A stretch of DNA of 64,000 bases from positions 9,315,001 through 9,379,000 of the forward strand of contig NC_088916.1 of the NCBI RefSeq assembly GCF_963576675.1. Reading direction: 5' to 3'. Source of the stretch: Euphorbia lathyris. Its lineage: Eukaryota > Streptophyta > Magnoliopsida > Malpighiales > Euphorbiaceae. Below, piece by piece: positions 1-11,100 of the stretch. Both the position numbers and the translations under genes were made by a program. The notes under the pieces were generated by a model. That model searched no databases. It was given only the letters and a program-made list of their open reading frames with translations, and was not told the origin of the DNA. The number at the start of each line of letters is the position of its first letter. Position 1 is the stretch's first letter.

Positions 1-318
1 AAATACTGGAAGATTGGTCGAAGTACGTGTACGTGTGATTGTGACTTGAGAAGCAACCCAGACCCATGCAGCAAGTGTCTTGAAATGATAAAATATGGTA
101 TCCCATAAACTTAAACTGAAATTCACCGGTTTAAAAGAGATTTTGACCCAAAAGATCAATTCTGGAAGTTTAGTGACTTCAGAGTGGATAATTAGTGAGG
201 AATATATAGTTATAGAAAACATGATTCCTCGACTAATAACTTTAAAATAATGTTGGATTTGGATGTTAGGACCTCTAAAAATGGCTTGTTTGGTAAGATT
301 TGATGTAGAAACCTCATT

Positions 319-391
319 TTTTCACTCAATTTCACTAAGTTTCACTCGAGTTTCACTAAGTTTCACTCAAGTTTCACTCAAGTTTCACTAA
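319..391. repeat. TTTCACT minisatellite
   Basis: About seven copies of a 10-11 base unit based on TTTCACTMAAG follow one another (TTTCACTCAA, TTTCACTAAG, TTTCACTCGAG and similar). It is a small imperfect tandem array without obvious coding meaning. Confidence 0.8.
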
Positions 392-429
392 ATTTTTTTC
401 TCTTTCTCTCAAATAATAATTGAAAATGT

Positions 430-1010
430 AAAAAACTGCCTGAAAACTGTTGAGGGTTACCAATCGACGACCATAGTTCCCGATTGGGGAGTGGGTAGCT
501 GATCGAAGACCTACATGGCAACGAGTATTTTAAAATCTCAGAAATTATAAATCTAAGAGAATTTCGATAAAAACAAAGTAAAACAAGCTAAATAACTCAA
601 AAAAATAGGGTCCAGATCTTATCTTGTATCTCGCACATCGCGTCGTGTGAAGTCCACCTACATAAACTGTTAGCCAGAGTGTAACATAGACTTATCACTA
701 GGGCTAGCAAAAGTTTGTGCTCACAGCTGCCTCTCGCCTCAGGCAATCGCCTGGGTCGCATTTCACAACTATGATATGCGCCAGATCTCATCAAAGCAAA
801 GTGAAGCAAGAATACTTACAAAGTTTATCTTACAAAGAATCTCTTAAAGGCACTCAACTTGTTGAGTGTTTCACACTTTGGTGGATTGCTCACAAATTAG
901 CCTTTCACTCCTATTTATAGGCTAAAACTGGACGGGCATGTGTGAATTGGGAATCTGGCCCCTAAGGAAGCAATAAATAGCAAGTTATCCTATCTGAGAC
1001 AATTAAAGCA
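430..1010 (-). mobile_element. Possible LTR fragment, minus strand
   Basis: The block is more GC-balanced than its surroundings and contains a TATA-like CTATAAATAG on the minus strand (911-920). This promoter-like layout is common in plant LTRs. No second copy lies in the window and no TG/CA ends could be fixed, so this is a weak call; it could also be a relic of a host promoter. Confidence 0.25.
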
Positions 1011-2127
1011 GGTAATCCTATTTAATAACAAACAGGGATATGATTTATAAATATTTATCACTATTTTTTTTAGAAGAATCAGTATTTTTTTATTACTCCA
1101 CAATCATTAGAAAAAAAAAATAATATTAACTTTTCTAAATAATATGTTAAAATATTAATAACTAATAAATTAATTACAAATTTTTTGAAGTTTCTAAAAT
1201 ATTTACATTATTACTAATATTTTGTAATTATAACTATAAAAATTATATGGAAGTGTTTCATTTATCTACAAATTTTTGGAATCTTCGATATGAGAGTTAA
1301 ATAATTGTTAAATTACTTTATTCAAATTTTCTATAAGATAAAGATAAAATGGATCTTGCTTAGAAACGTTGAAGCTAAATACGGTCAAATATGAACATTA
1401 CTAAAAAAAAGTTACCTTATCCCTATAAAATATATCAATTTTGTTAGTTTTTCGGTGTTCTATAGAATTAAATTACTATATCTTAGTACAAAATAAGGGA
1501 AAAGTAAAAAAATGTGTGTAATTTGCAAACATGGGCTAGATGTTTACAAGCTATAAATAGAGACATGTGGTGCGTTATATTTATAAAATAAAGTATTTTA
1601 AATTACATTCTTAAATTCCAATTATGACCAACGCCATTTTTATCTTAAAAAACAAAAACTATTTTTATATATCTACAAAGGACAAGCTCCCAAAACACAA
1701 CTCCCTAACTCGAAATAATAAATCATATGGTAGATATTTTATATTTTTTTAACTTGACAATTTATGAACTAAATTGATCTTTAAATTCATTTTAAACAAC
1801 TGTAACTTGATTTGTGGATCTGTGTTTTGTCAATATATAATCATCAAAACTTAACAATATAATTTCAATTAATTTTATTTGTAAAAAAAATATACTACAA
1901 ATTTATATTTACAAACTTTTGAATTATAGATTTGTATTTGCAAGTTCTGCAAACCACGAGTATTTTTTTTTTTTGCTCTAAAAATATATAGTTAAAACTT
2001 GAACTTTCATTTTATGTTATTTCGTGTAATTGAAAAAAGATAAAGCAAAAGTAAATAGAAATTAAGAATGTGAGCAATGGATTGACTATTGAAAACAGAA
2101 ATTAAATGAGCTCATTACTAGCAATGT

Positions 2128-2310
2128 TCATGAATAGAATTAACGAGTTGCTTGCGAGTCCGTGCTTCATAGTCGTGAACAAAATAAACTAGCTGCTCAC
2201 GAACAATTAATTTCCTTAATGACCAGAGCTCGGGCCTAGCTCGAGCTTGTTAATTTTCTGCCGAGCCGAGCACAAACAGGTCAAACCTCGGCTAGATCAC
2301 AGCCCTACCT
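2128..2310. mobile_element. Degenerate GAGCTCG-rich MITE-like relic
   Basis: The stretch is rich in GAGCTCG and GCCGAGCC words and ends in an ACAGCCCTA-like terminus. It resembles the better preserved hAT-type MITE at 24081-24601, which has the same CTCGAGC/GAGCCG composition. Both ends are eroded and no target duplication was found. Confidence 0.3.
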
Positions 2311-2685
2311 ATTGAAAATTAAACTTATCTTAGACCTATTGGCCCTCTTGGTTAAAGTGATACATGTTTCATTTTAAGAAAGAACATCTCCAAAGTTCAA
2401 GTGTCGAATTGATTATTTGGCCAATAACACTATTAAGCATATATCCTAAAAGGAACTAATACATTTATATATACAAAAGGAAATCATACAGTTTAGTCCA
2501 GATAATTACATCTGAATTCTGCTATAGCTGTGGAATCAAGACATTCTGCTAAATTTCAATTTTAAAACTTCATTAAAATAAAATCCCTTTATTTATTTCT
2601 ATCGTACTAAAGCCTTGCAAATTAGTTAAATTCCAACAAAAGAAACACAAGCAAGTTCATCTTTCTACTTCAAGTTTATATATGT
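2311..2685. other. AT-rich spacer
   Basis: Low-complexity AT-rich DNA. No gene or repeat boundary is recognised. Confidence 0.4.
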
Positions 2686-2739
2686 ATGATAGATCCTCTT
2701 GTATATAGCATCTGCACTAGGTGCAACCTATTTTTAACT

Positions 2740-4001
2740 AATAGGTTGGAAAATCCGATGAATCAGAGAAACAAGATCAGGCAAGTCGATGGAAATATGC
2801 TCATGTGTTTCATTTGTTTTGCTCATTCTATGTTCCTCAGCAGCAGAATTGATGAAGTGGTAGAGCATAGGGGTGAGCAAATTAACCGGTAACCGAAAAC
2901 CGAATCAGAAATCGAACCAAAATTTTAATTTGGTTCGGTTATTTAGTCTTTGATAATCGGTTCGGTTTTCAACTATGGGAATTTTGGTTATCGATCTTCG
3001 GTTTGGTTTCTAGGGAAAAAAATTCGATGTAACCGAAACCGAACCGAAGTTTTCATATATACAAACAAAATTATAATCTGTGTGTAATAATATATAGCCC
3101 ATCGTTTTAGCCCAATATCATTATCTTATTAAGAAAAGAAGTTGAATTCAGCGGCGCATTTTAATTCACCATAACTTAACCCTAAATTCTATCACCATAT
3201 ATAAACCCAATTCCTCCAATCCAACCTTCACTCTTCATTCACACGCGGCTCTCCAAACAGCAAAACCCTACCCCCTACTCTCCTCTATTATTTATCCTTC
3301 TCGTTTCTTCTTTGTAGATCTGCTTAGAAATCCTTCCTCCCTTCATTTTCAATTTCATCATGGAGCCAGACTTGTCAAAAATCAAAATCATCCCCACTTG
3401 TTAGGTTCTAATTTTTTTTGTTCTAATTTTTTGGATTGTAAATTTGTTAATATCATACTTTGAATATTAAGTTTTGTGGCTGAAATGCCCATGATGATAC
3501 TGCAATTTTTTTGTAAATACCCCCTATCCTAATAGGAATTAGGAAGTTAAGTAAAATTGGGGATGAATGCTAACTTTTGTGGATGAAAAATCCATAACTA
3601 GCATATGAATATTGATCACTGATGGAAGAAAGATGAATGAATAGATGAAATTTGTTATTTATGATATGTTTTGTTTAATTTTGTTATCTATGATATTTTT
3701 TTACTAGGGTGCTTGCATTTTTAGACAATTGTATGCTTTATAAATTAGTCATTTAACTCACTCAATTATTTAAGCTCAATATTTTTTTTATTTTATAAAT
3801 AATTTCGGTTATTCGGCCGGTTAAACGAACCAAACTGAAAAATTGCGGTCTGGTAAAATTTGGTTTTTATTCTTGTTCGGTTCGGTTCGGTTTTAGAAAT
3901 TTGGAAAATTTCGATTCGGTTAGTAACCGAACCGATGTTCACCCCTAGTAAAGCAAGCCTTGAAGTATTTGGAGAAAGTTGATCCAAGGGCAAAGCTGTA
4001 A
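2740..4001 (+). pseudogene. 3' end of an unidentified gene, last exon split by a hAT insertion
   Basis: If the hAT element at 2868-3947 and one copy of its 8-bp duplication are removed, an open frame runs through the site and ends at TAA 3999-4001. The C-terminus it gives is rich in Val, Glu, Lys and Leu. A pyrimidine-rich tract ending in CAG at 2840 looks like a splice acceptor. An exon end followed by GCAAGT at 2781 would make a rare GC-AG intron of only 60 nt and keeps the frame. The protein was not recognised. Seen: the frame continuity across the excision and the splice-like motifs. Inferred: that this was an exon. The 5' part of the gene is not identifiable upstream. Confidence 0.4.
2868..3947. 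mobile_element. Non-autonomous hAT-type element
   Basis: Ends are TAGGGGTGAGCA on the left and the inverse TGTTCACCCCTA on the right. They continue into subterminal inverted tracts full of AACCGAA/GGTTCGG repeats. The flanks carry an 8-bp duplication, GTAGAGCA at 2860-2867 and GTAAAGCA at 3948-3955 (one mismatch), the size hAT transposases make. The 1.08-kb interior has no transposase frame; it contains AT-rich sequence and a pyrimidine-rich part (3180-3360). The insertion interrupts an open frame (see the split gene 2740-4001). Confidence 0.85.
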
Positions 4002-4300
4002 TTTGAAGTTAAAAGAGAAGTGCGAAATTCAGCGTTTTCTTTTCTATTTTGGAATAATTATCTTTTTCCTATTTTTCTTTCTTTCCTTTTTACATTTAGG
4101 ATTAATTATCTTTTTTTTTTCCTTTTTGCTTTTTTTCTTTTTACATTCAGAATAATTATCTTTTTTCCTATTTTACTTTCTTTCCTCTAAGCCTATATAA
4201 AGGCATGTTTTTTTGGGAGACTTTGGATAAATACAATTTGAGAGAGTTTTCTCTTTTCTTTTCCAATTGTCGGCATTCTTTTGAATCAATGACCTTTGAA

Positions 4301-4556
4301 GGTTAGCTAGAGGCATTCGTGTGTCAAATCAACAATAGCTAACGTTTATCTAAATTTCCCCTACGTCATTTGGTATCAAAGCCAGGTTAGCTAGCGGCAT
4401 TCATGTATCGAATCAACGATAGCTAACGTTTATCTATATTCCTGCTGCATCAGTTTGTATCAGAGCCTACGGTTAGCTAGCGGCATTCAGGTGTCGAATT
4501 AACAATAGCTATAACGTTTATCCAAATTTCCCGGTACGTTAGTTGGTAGAGCCTAC
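4301..4556 (+). repeat. Triplicated LTR-end plus primer-site unit (~85 bp x 3)
   Basis: Three copies of a unit beginning GGTTAGCTAG start at 4301, 4385 and 4471. Each runs through the LTR 3' end into a version of the tRNA-Met primer site. The copies read TGGTATCAAAGCC, TTGTATCAGAGCC and TTGGTAGAGCC, so they have decayed independently. Confidence 0.8.
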
Positions 4557-4568
4557 AATATATTCATC

Positions 4569-4791
4569 ATGCCACCATGAAGAGAGAGGCGTGTCGATGA
4601 TGTCTATCAATGGGAGAAGATTGAACAGCGTATTCAAGATCGGATGGATGAGGGGATGGGGGCGATGCAAGAAGCTTTGATCGCACAAATTAATGGCGGA
4701 GGTGTTCCGGACTCAACCTCAACTAAATAGGAGGTCGAATCACCATTATGATGACCATGGCGATGAAGACGAATTCGAGGACGAACAGAAG
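4569..4791 (+). pseudogene. Remnant of gypsy gag N-terminus
   Basis: The frame from ATG 4569 has a stop after three codons, then reads as an acidic, Arg-rich leader typical of plant chromovirus-type gag starts. It contains an Asp-Glu-rich stretch ending just before the 3' LTR. At least two in-frame stops (near 4578 and 4728) and the missing rest of gag-pol make it non-functional. Assignment is by position after the primer site and by composition, not by a diagnostic motif. Confidence 0.45.
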
Positions 4792-5218
4792 TGTGAAATT
4801 CGGTGTTTTCTTTCCTATTTTGGAATAATTATCTTTTTCCAATTTTGCTTTCTTTCTTTTTTACATTTAGGATTAATTATCTTTTTTTCTTTTTGCTTTC
4901 TTTCCGTTTCACATTCAAAATAATTATCTTTTTTTCTATTTTGCTTTCTTTCATGTAAGCCTATATAAAGGCATGTTTTTCTATTTTTTTTAGGAGACTT
5001 TGGATGAATACAATTTGAGAGAGTTTTCTCTTTTCTTTTCCAATTGTCGGCATTCTTTTGAATCAACGACCTTTGAAGGTTAGCTATCGGCATTCGTGTG
5101 TCGAATCAACAATAGCTAACGGTTATCAAAAATGCCGATGTGTCAAGAATCAAGGCCCTTCTCTGTCTACAAAAGTTAATCAAGTCAACTAGAATTTTTT
5201 AGGGATAACAATGTTTTC

Positions 5219-5485
5219 GGGGAATTGTAGATTTGACCTTAGCGTACAAAATGGTACAAATTTTGCCGTAACATTTCCAAGCAATATTAATTTTACCCTA
5301 TGTTACCAAAAATTTAAAATGGTTGGTTTGTTCGTTATTTAACCGTCACATCGGATCTTTTAAATATCAATATGACGGTGAAATAACCGTCTAACCAATT
5401 CGTTTAAATTTCTATTAGATAAGGTAAAATAATTAGAGCTAAATTTATACTATTTCGTAACTTAAGACTAGATTTGCACTTTCCC
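5219..5485. mobile_element. Short MITE with ~40-bp terminal inverted repeats
   Basis: The left end GGGAATTGTAGATTTGACC pairs as an inverted repeat with the right end (inverse reads GGGAAAGTGCAAATCTAGTC), with similarity continuing ~40 bp. The interior contains a further inverted motif around a TATGACGG/CCGTCA core. No clean TSD was identified. Confidence 0.5.
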
Positions 5486-5559
5486 AAAAACGTTAAAATT
5501 TGGCACTTATTCCAATATTTTATAACCATTTTTTAAGCACATATCACTCAGACTGTCGC

Positions 5560-5720
5560 AACCGGATTTTCCGGGCGCGAGCATCGGCTAATAAAATTTG
5601 CTAATTAATAGTTTTTTATGTTTTTAAACTATTTTTTTAGAGTCGCCACCAATCAAAATTAAGGCGTGATTTGACACCGAATCGAGTAGATATTAATGGA
5701 TAAGGAAGGCCTGTGAAATA
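5560..5720. mobile_element. LTR-like relic (GAGTCGCCACC type)
   Basis: Contains AGAGTCGCCACCAATC followed by a GACACCGAATCG-like stretch. A related word set occurs at 59370-59560 (GAGTCGCTACCAATC). Such blocks recur in plant gypsy LTRs. Boundaries and element type cannot be fixed. Confidence 0.3.
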
Positions 5721-6945
5721 GAGATTTTAGGTTCATTTCTCAATTTTAAATTTAAATTTAAATATATTAAGTAATCACAATTTCTTCTTCAGGTAACCCA
5801 TTTTTTCAGCTTCCTCATTCCTCCTTTTTTTCTCAAATTCCCTTCTTTCTTTTCTTTTCTTTTCTTTTCAATTCATTCATGGCGGTGTCTCCTCAAATTT
5901 TCTCTCCCAGGAAAAGGCGACCGTCTGCCAGAGCATTTATACCTCCTAATTTCTCCGGCCACAAACTCCTTCAATCTTTACTTGTTTTATCGCAAGATAT
6001 TTCCTCTCTTAAACCTCTCCAATCCTTCTACACCGTCAATCTCTTTCAATTATCTGCAAATCCAAACTCTTACCTATCTTATTTGATGAGCTTCTTCGGA
6101 ATCCGATTTTATTTCTCCCTCTTACTCTCCTCTGTTTTGAAGAAATGTATATAGTCTTATAAAGAATCAAAACTACCATCGGGGACTGCTCTAATGGACC
6201 CAAGATGTGGCTTCTAACTCAAATCGAATCACTATCTAACAGATTTCATGAATTAACACTTGAATTGTCAACGCTCTTGGATATTTTTCCGGTGAAAGAG
6301 ATTAGATTAAGCCAAGATATTTAACGCTCTTGCAGGCAGAAGCGTATTTGGATCCCAAAGATTATCTAAGCCGAGAGGTGTAAAATATGCTTGATCGGAT
6401 CAGGAAACAGATCGCACCTGATCATTTTAAGCTAGCAGATATATTTGATAAATTAGGATTGTGAAATTCTTCCTCCTGCAAAGAAGAAATCGACAATCTC
6501 GAAGATGAGCTCCAAAATCAAATCTGGAAGATGAAAATTAATCAACTGCATGGAGATGAATGGAAGAGGAAGATGAGAAGATAGTAAATGGTGGATGGGG
6601 TATTTGATTTTCTATTTTTAAAGAGAGAGAAATCAAAAAAAGAAGAGAGAGAGAATAGAAAGAAAGAAGAACAAAAATAAGAAATTAGAGACAGATGGAA
6701 AAGAATGTGTATTTGATTTTTATTTTTAATTTTGGGGTTTGTATGTGATAATTAGATAATAAGTGAGATTAATTTATAAAATAAATAAATATAAGGACTA
6801 AATTAATTCTTTTCCGTACCATTAGTCAATTTGGTCTGTGTTTGCTAACGGAATGAACCTCAAGGTACCATTTTGTAAACTTTTAAACCACAAGAATGCC
6901 GATCGAAAACAAGTGTAACCATAAAGTTTATTTTGTACTTTTCCC
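5721..6945. mobile_element. Truncated Pack-MULE (right part, with right TIR)
   Basis: The right end ends TTGTACTTTTCCC (to 6945) and reads inward through the same ~200-bp terminal sequence as the elements at 7209-8667 and 17629-42830. Shared blocks include TTAGTCAATTTGG, GCTAACGGAATGAACC and TTTTGGGGTTTG. No matching left TIR is visible; the left flank meets a gypsy LTR-like relic instead, so the element appears truncated. It carries a fragment resembling a U-box gene (5879-6560). Confidence 0.65.
5879..6560 (+). pseudogene. Captured U-box E3 ligase N-terminal region (PUB17/45-like), degenerate
   Basis: The frame from ATG 5879 encodes a basic start followed by an Ala/Phe/Leu-rich helix region. 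After frame changes the strand continues with words matching the N-terminal domain of plant U-box proteins: a DCSNGPKMWLL-like segment, SNRFHELTLELSTLLD (near 6230-6280) and a DKLGL...SC..EI.NLEDELQNQ segment (near 6440-6530). These lie in order in different frames with several stops (for example 6155 and 6323). The ARM repeats and the U-box itself are absent. Plant PUB proteins ubiquitinate substrates in signalling; this copy cannot. Identification is from remembered family patterns and should be treated as moderate. Confidence 0.5.
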
Positions 6946-7199
6946 TAGTATTTAGTGAACTTAATAATACGTACCATATAATTATTAATCAAATACTTTT
7001 TTGTTTACCATGTATTGAAATATATTTTAAACTTTTTTACCTACAATGTTTTTATTAAAGGAGCCCTTATTTATTATTCCGCCTAGGGCCCATGAATTAT
7101 CAGGACCGACTCTGCTCACTTCGGTTAAAACTAAACTGTTTTTTAATATAATTTCTAAACATAGAATTTATAGAGTTTGAACTTTTATTTATTATCTAT
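6946..7199. other. AT-rich spacer between two Pack-MULEs
   Basis: No gene. Contains AT-rich sequence with a GC-richer word near 7080-7120. Confidence 0.4.
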
Positions 7200-7208
7200 T
7201 ATTATAAA

Positions 7209-8667
7209 GGAAAAAGTACAAAAATAAACTTTGTGGTTTGACCCATTTTCGAAGTGCACCTCTGTGGTTTAAAAGTTTGCAAGTCGGTGCCTTAAACTTC
7301 ATTCCGTTAGCAAAGAGTGGTAAAATTGACTAACGGTGTTAAAAGTCAAAGGGAAAATAGTTAATTTGGTCCTTATATTTAATAATTTTATAAATTAAGC
7401 ATCCTTATTATCTAACTATCACAAACAAACCCCAAAATAAAAAATAAAAATTCAATTATACCATCTTCTCCATTACTCTTTAATTTTTTTCTTTCTCTCT
7501 CATATTTTCTAATTTTTCTCTCTCTAAAATCAAGTTTCTCTCTAATTATCTAACCACGACATCACCTTCTACACCAACCAGATCCACACTCTTCTCACCC
7601 ATTCTCCTTCCCTCGTCGACCAATGGCTCACCGAAACCCACCAAATTCATCAACTCGACCCCTCAAAACCTTCCACAGTCGGCCTCGACGTCGAATGGCG
7701 TCCCAATTTCAGCCGCAACATCGACAATCCAATCGCAATTCTACAGCTCTGTGTCGGCCACAGATGCCTCATATTTCAGATCATGCATTCCCCGTTCGTC
7801 CCGCAATCTCTGAAAGACTTCCTGACGAATAAGAATGGGGATTATGTGTTCGTCGGGGTAGGGATTGAGAATGATGTTGAGAAGATGTTGGAGGATTATG
7901 ATTTGGGAGTGGGGAATACGGTTGATTTGAGGGGTTTGGCTGTGGAGAAATTGGGGATTATTGCGTTGAAGAATGCTGGATTGAAGCAATTGACGAGTCA
8001 GGTTTTGGGGAAAGATCAGTATGAGTAGATGGGATTATACTTGGCTTACTCCTAATCAGGTTCAGTATGCTTGCCTTGATGCTTATTTGTCTTGTGCAAT
8101 TGGGGATAGTTTGTTTTCTTCCCATGGTTGATTGATTACAGGAGTGATTTTTAAAATTAGGGTTTGAATATTGGGAAATTATGTTAATGTTGCTTAATTT
8201 CAATAGCTATATCAATTAGTTTCTGGATGGATTATGTTTTCTCCAGAAATTCCTCATGAACATGTATCTGAATTCTCAAGATGGCTACTGATTGTGATTT
8301 TTGACGTGATATAAAAGGGAACTGTGATTCTAGAGAGAAACTTGATTTTAGAGAGAAAAAAAATTAAAAAAGATGAGAGAGAAAGAAAAAAATTAAAGAG
8401 TAATGGAGAAGATGGTATAATTGAATTTTTATTTTTTATTTTGGGGTTTGTTTGTGATAGTTAGATAATAAGGATGCTTAATTTATAAAATTATTAAATA
8501 TAAGGACCAAATTAACTATTTTCCCTTTGACTTTTAACACCGTTAGTCAATTTTACCCCTCTTTGCTAACGGAATGAAGTTCAAGGCACCGACTTGCAAA
8601 CTTTTAAACCACAGGGGTGCACTTCGAAAATGGGTCATACCACAAGGTTTATTTTTGTACTTTTCCC
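7209..8667. mobile_element. Complete Pack-MULE carrying an exonuclease gene copy
   Basis: Terminal inverted repeats of about 330 bp (7209-~7540 and ~8335-8667) match along their whole length; the outer ends are GGAAAAAGTAC and GTACTTTTCCC. A perfect 9-bp target duplication TATTATAAA flanks the element at 7200-7208 and 8668-8676, the MULE signature. The interior holds no transposase but a captured host coding sequence (7546-8131). The same TIR family occurs at 6945 and at both ends of the 17629-42830 nest, so this family has several copies here. Confidence 0.92.
7546..8131 (+). pseudogene. Captured Werner-type (WRN-exo) 3'-5' exonuclease domain gene
   Basis: Plant WRN-exonuclease-like proteins are small, intronless DEDDy nucleases that degrade DNA or RNA from 3' ends. 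The open frame 7546-8028 shows motif I VGLDVEWRPN with its Asp and Glu, an IAILQLCVGHRCLIFQ strand, motif II FVGVGIENDVEKM, then TVDLRGLA and LKQLTSQVLGK. The next part, including motif III YACLDAYLS with its Tyr and Asp, is in another frame (8021-8131). A small indel near 8010-8020 therefore broke the frame and lost the linker before the conserved WDYTWLTPNQ segment. Length is close to a whole family member; the N-terminal Met is not evident. All catalytic residues survive on the DNA, so decay is recent. Carried inside a Pack-MULE. Confidence 0.82.
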
Positions 8668-8676
8668 TATTATAAA

Positions 8677-9569
8677 TATATATATATGTGGATGACCTTT
8701 GATACTAATTTGACAACTCATAAATTTTTAAGGATTGAATTTAGAGTTTTTGAACGTTTACTTATTATTTACTGTTTTATATATTATAAATACAAGTAGA
8801 TGACTTTTCAATTTTCTTTTACTACAAATTTGAGAACTCATAAAAAGTACATTTAAAATCTACTTATTCATTTCTCTTTGTTTCTGTTATTATATATAAT
8901 ATAGATTAATAAGAATTTTGGTTAGAGATGTGTGCAATCTTTTGAAATTTTCCATATATGCACCATTGGTCATTTGATAATTTAATATAATGATAACAAT
9001 GTGGTGGTCGAATAAGTTTCTTTATCGCTTATTTAGTTCTTATTTGAATTATGTCTGAACATCGGTTAAATATCTCTTAGAAATTTCGAGAATAACATAT
9101 GCATATATGGTATGTGATGATTTTGCTGCTTTAGGTCGATAAATATTATTTGATTACTTATCTAGTAGGCCTCGTATTGTTTAATTACTGTTATTTATTA
9201 ATTTAATTTATTGCTATTGCGTGGTTATATCATAATGACATAATAAAAGTCAAAATCCTCCATATCTCTCATGGGTACGAAATCGATCCCAACAGTGCCA
9301 CATTTCTTGATGTCCCATTCTATTAATCTATTTCAAACATACTCCTCATCGAACCATCCTAAATGATTCAATGAAAACATCTGACGTATATAGTTAAATA
9401 AACTCTTTTAGCATAAAGGGACCGAGATTCCCAATAGGTGGTTAGAATATGAAGGTTAATTTGATCATTCAGTTAACAAAAATATATGTGAAGTATGGAT
9501 CCTACAATGTAGTTAAATCCGACTGAAATAATCGTCATCTTGTGCATAAATGTATCTTGTATGAAAATG
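8677..9569. other. AT-rich intergenic stretch
   Basis: No coding region, RNA gene or repeat boundary recognised. Short open frames are random in appearance. Confidence 0.45.
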
Positions 9570-9965
9570 ACAGATTCCAAATCAAAAAATGAAGAAGAAC
9601 AATAACATTTTCCTTTGCTTGTTTATGGAGCTAGAATTTACCAATCAATATATTATATCTTGTATTACAAGGACTAACAATATATAAATATATTGATTGG
9701 AAAGTCAAGCTCCACAACTAGTAAGGATTGCTTGTGGCTAAAGCTCTTCATTAGGATGGTATTTATAGAACACTAGAATGTTTCCCAACCTTTTATTTCA
9801 AATTATCTTTACTATTTAAAAAAATATTTTTTAATCAAGTCAAAACAAAAATGTATGAAACAAATGAACATTCATTGGACAATGGCATGCATTGCAAACC
9901 ATGTAACCAACTCATTTTGAAAAATCATGGACGATAAAAAAATTTATATAAAATTTATGTATTAA

Positions 9966-10000
<35 letters not shown>

Positions 10001-11100
10001 GGATTAAGATATACTCAAGTTGAAATTCAACTTTGGAGATATAAATTAAGATCAAAGTTGGGAGTTGTTGCATCTGTAATGCTTCGATAAGCTTGAGAGA
10101 GAGAGTTAAGGATACACATATATATATAGTGAGCAATTTTCAATCTTTTAGTCCGATTATGGAAATTTTGCATCTGTTTTTTGCTTGAAATATTGATTTG
10201 TATGGATATTCTTTCATTTTTCACAGTTTTTGTATTCTACAAAGTACGGTTTTTTGAATTATAAAAGGCCCTACTGACTTTGTGGTGATGTAATTTGCTT
10301 CAATTGAAACACATTGCTCAACTGTTGTGCATATTTTTAGAATAATATATTTATATAAATTCTTAAATTTTTATTTGTATATTTAGATTTTATTTATTTA
10401 CTTTTGTATTTGATACATTGATTTATTAATATACTACTTATGAATTATGATTAACTTTCAAGATCATGTTAATTATAAAGTTAATGGTTGAGATTTAATC
10501 GATAAATCATAGAGATTAATTATTTATTGAATAATTAAATTTCAACTGTTAATTTTGTTAATAAATAGTTAACATGCATGAAACACAACCTCTCAATCGG
10601 AAACCTACGAGCAAATCAAATGGAAGGTTAGAACCTTCTATGTCATATAAACATATTTGGTTGTTATCTTCAAACTTTTCTCTCTAGTGGTTAGGGGTCT
10701 CTAAAAACTTACAAAAATTGGTTCCACATGCAACCAATAAAGTTTTTCTAAGTACATAAGTCATACAAATTAATTTGATAAAGTACATTAATCCAAGTGT
10801 ATACATTATAAAAAAAATTATAAAGTCTTGCCCATATATGGCAACATTACAAATAGAAAACAAACATCCAAATAAAAACTGAAGACCTTAAATAGAAAAG
10901 CGATTTGATAAATTAGAGAGTATTTAAGGATGTAAAGCTCTTATAACCTATTCACGATAAAAAAAATCACATATATGAGTACTTCAATAAATCACAAAAT
11001 TATACGCCAAGCAGTTCCATTAGATTTTTTATCTAATAAATAACACGTCAATTTTCTATATTGAATTGACGTAAATAATACCATACAACATCAATTATTC
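9570..11100. repeat. Duplicated block, copy A
   Basis: The block matches 12170-12352, 14731-15040 and 16785-17280 in the same order (copy B), and partly 54950-55262 (copy C). Shared anchors are TTCCTTTGCTTGTTTATGGA, CAACTAGTAAGGATTGC, GAACACTAGAATGTTTCCC, a (TA)n run, GGTTGAGATTTAATC, AACCTACGAGCAAAT and AGAAAAGCGATTTGATAAAT. A short frame from ATG 9589 begins with a hydrophobic IFLCLFMEL stretch that is repeated in copy B; whether it is translated is unknown. The block may derive from a duplicated gene or an unrecognised element. Confidence 0.6.
9968..9997. repeat. (TA)n microsatellite
   Basis: Uninterrupted TA dinucleotides. The corresponding place in copy B (15006-15040) also has a TA run. 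Confidence 0.9.

Larger units (their letters stand above)
1..2127. other. AT-rich non-coding stretch
   Basis: No convincing coding region, splice pattern or RNA gene is visible apart from the two items listed separately (the minisatellite near 320 and a possible LTR piece near 430-1010). Short open frames at 597-809 and 717-920 overlap on opposite strands and show no recognisable domain. Confidence 0.5.
4021..5127 (+). mobile_element. Internally deleted Ty3/gypsy-type LTR element
   Basis: A ~350-bp LTR (4021-4368, starting TGCGAAATTC and ending ACGTCA) is repeated at 4792-5127 (starting TGTGAAATTC), where the last ~15 bases are missing. Immediately after the first LTR lies TTTGGTATCAAAGCC, a slightly changed initiator-Met primer site. 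Between the LTRs only ~420 bp remain, with the start of a gag-like frame at 4569. This is therefore a deleted, non-autonomous copy. Both LTRs contain a TATATAAAGGC promoter-like core. No clear TSD was found because the 3' LTR end is lost. Confidence 0.75.

Noticed and set aside
7546..8131. Functional host exonuclease gene
   Set aside because: It lies between perfect MULE TIRs with a target duplication and has a frame-breaking indel before the last catalytic motif.
9968..9997. (TA)n runs as replication origins
   Set aside because: Simple TA microsatellites are common in AT-rich plant DNA and no other origin feature is present.
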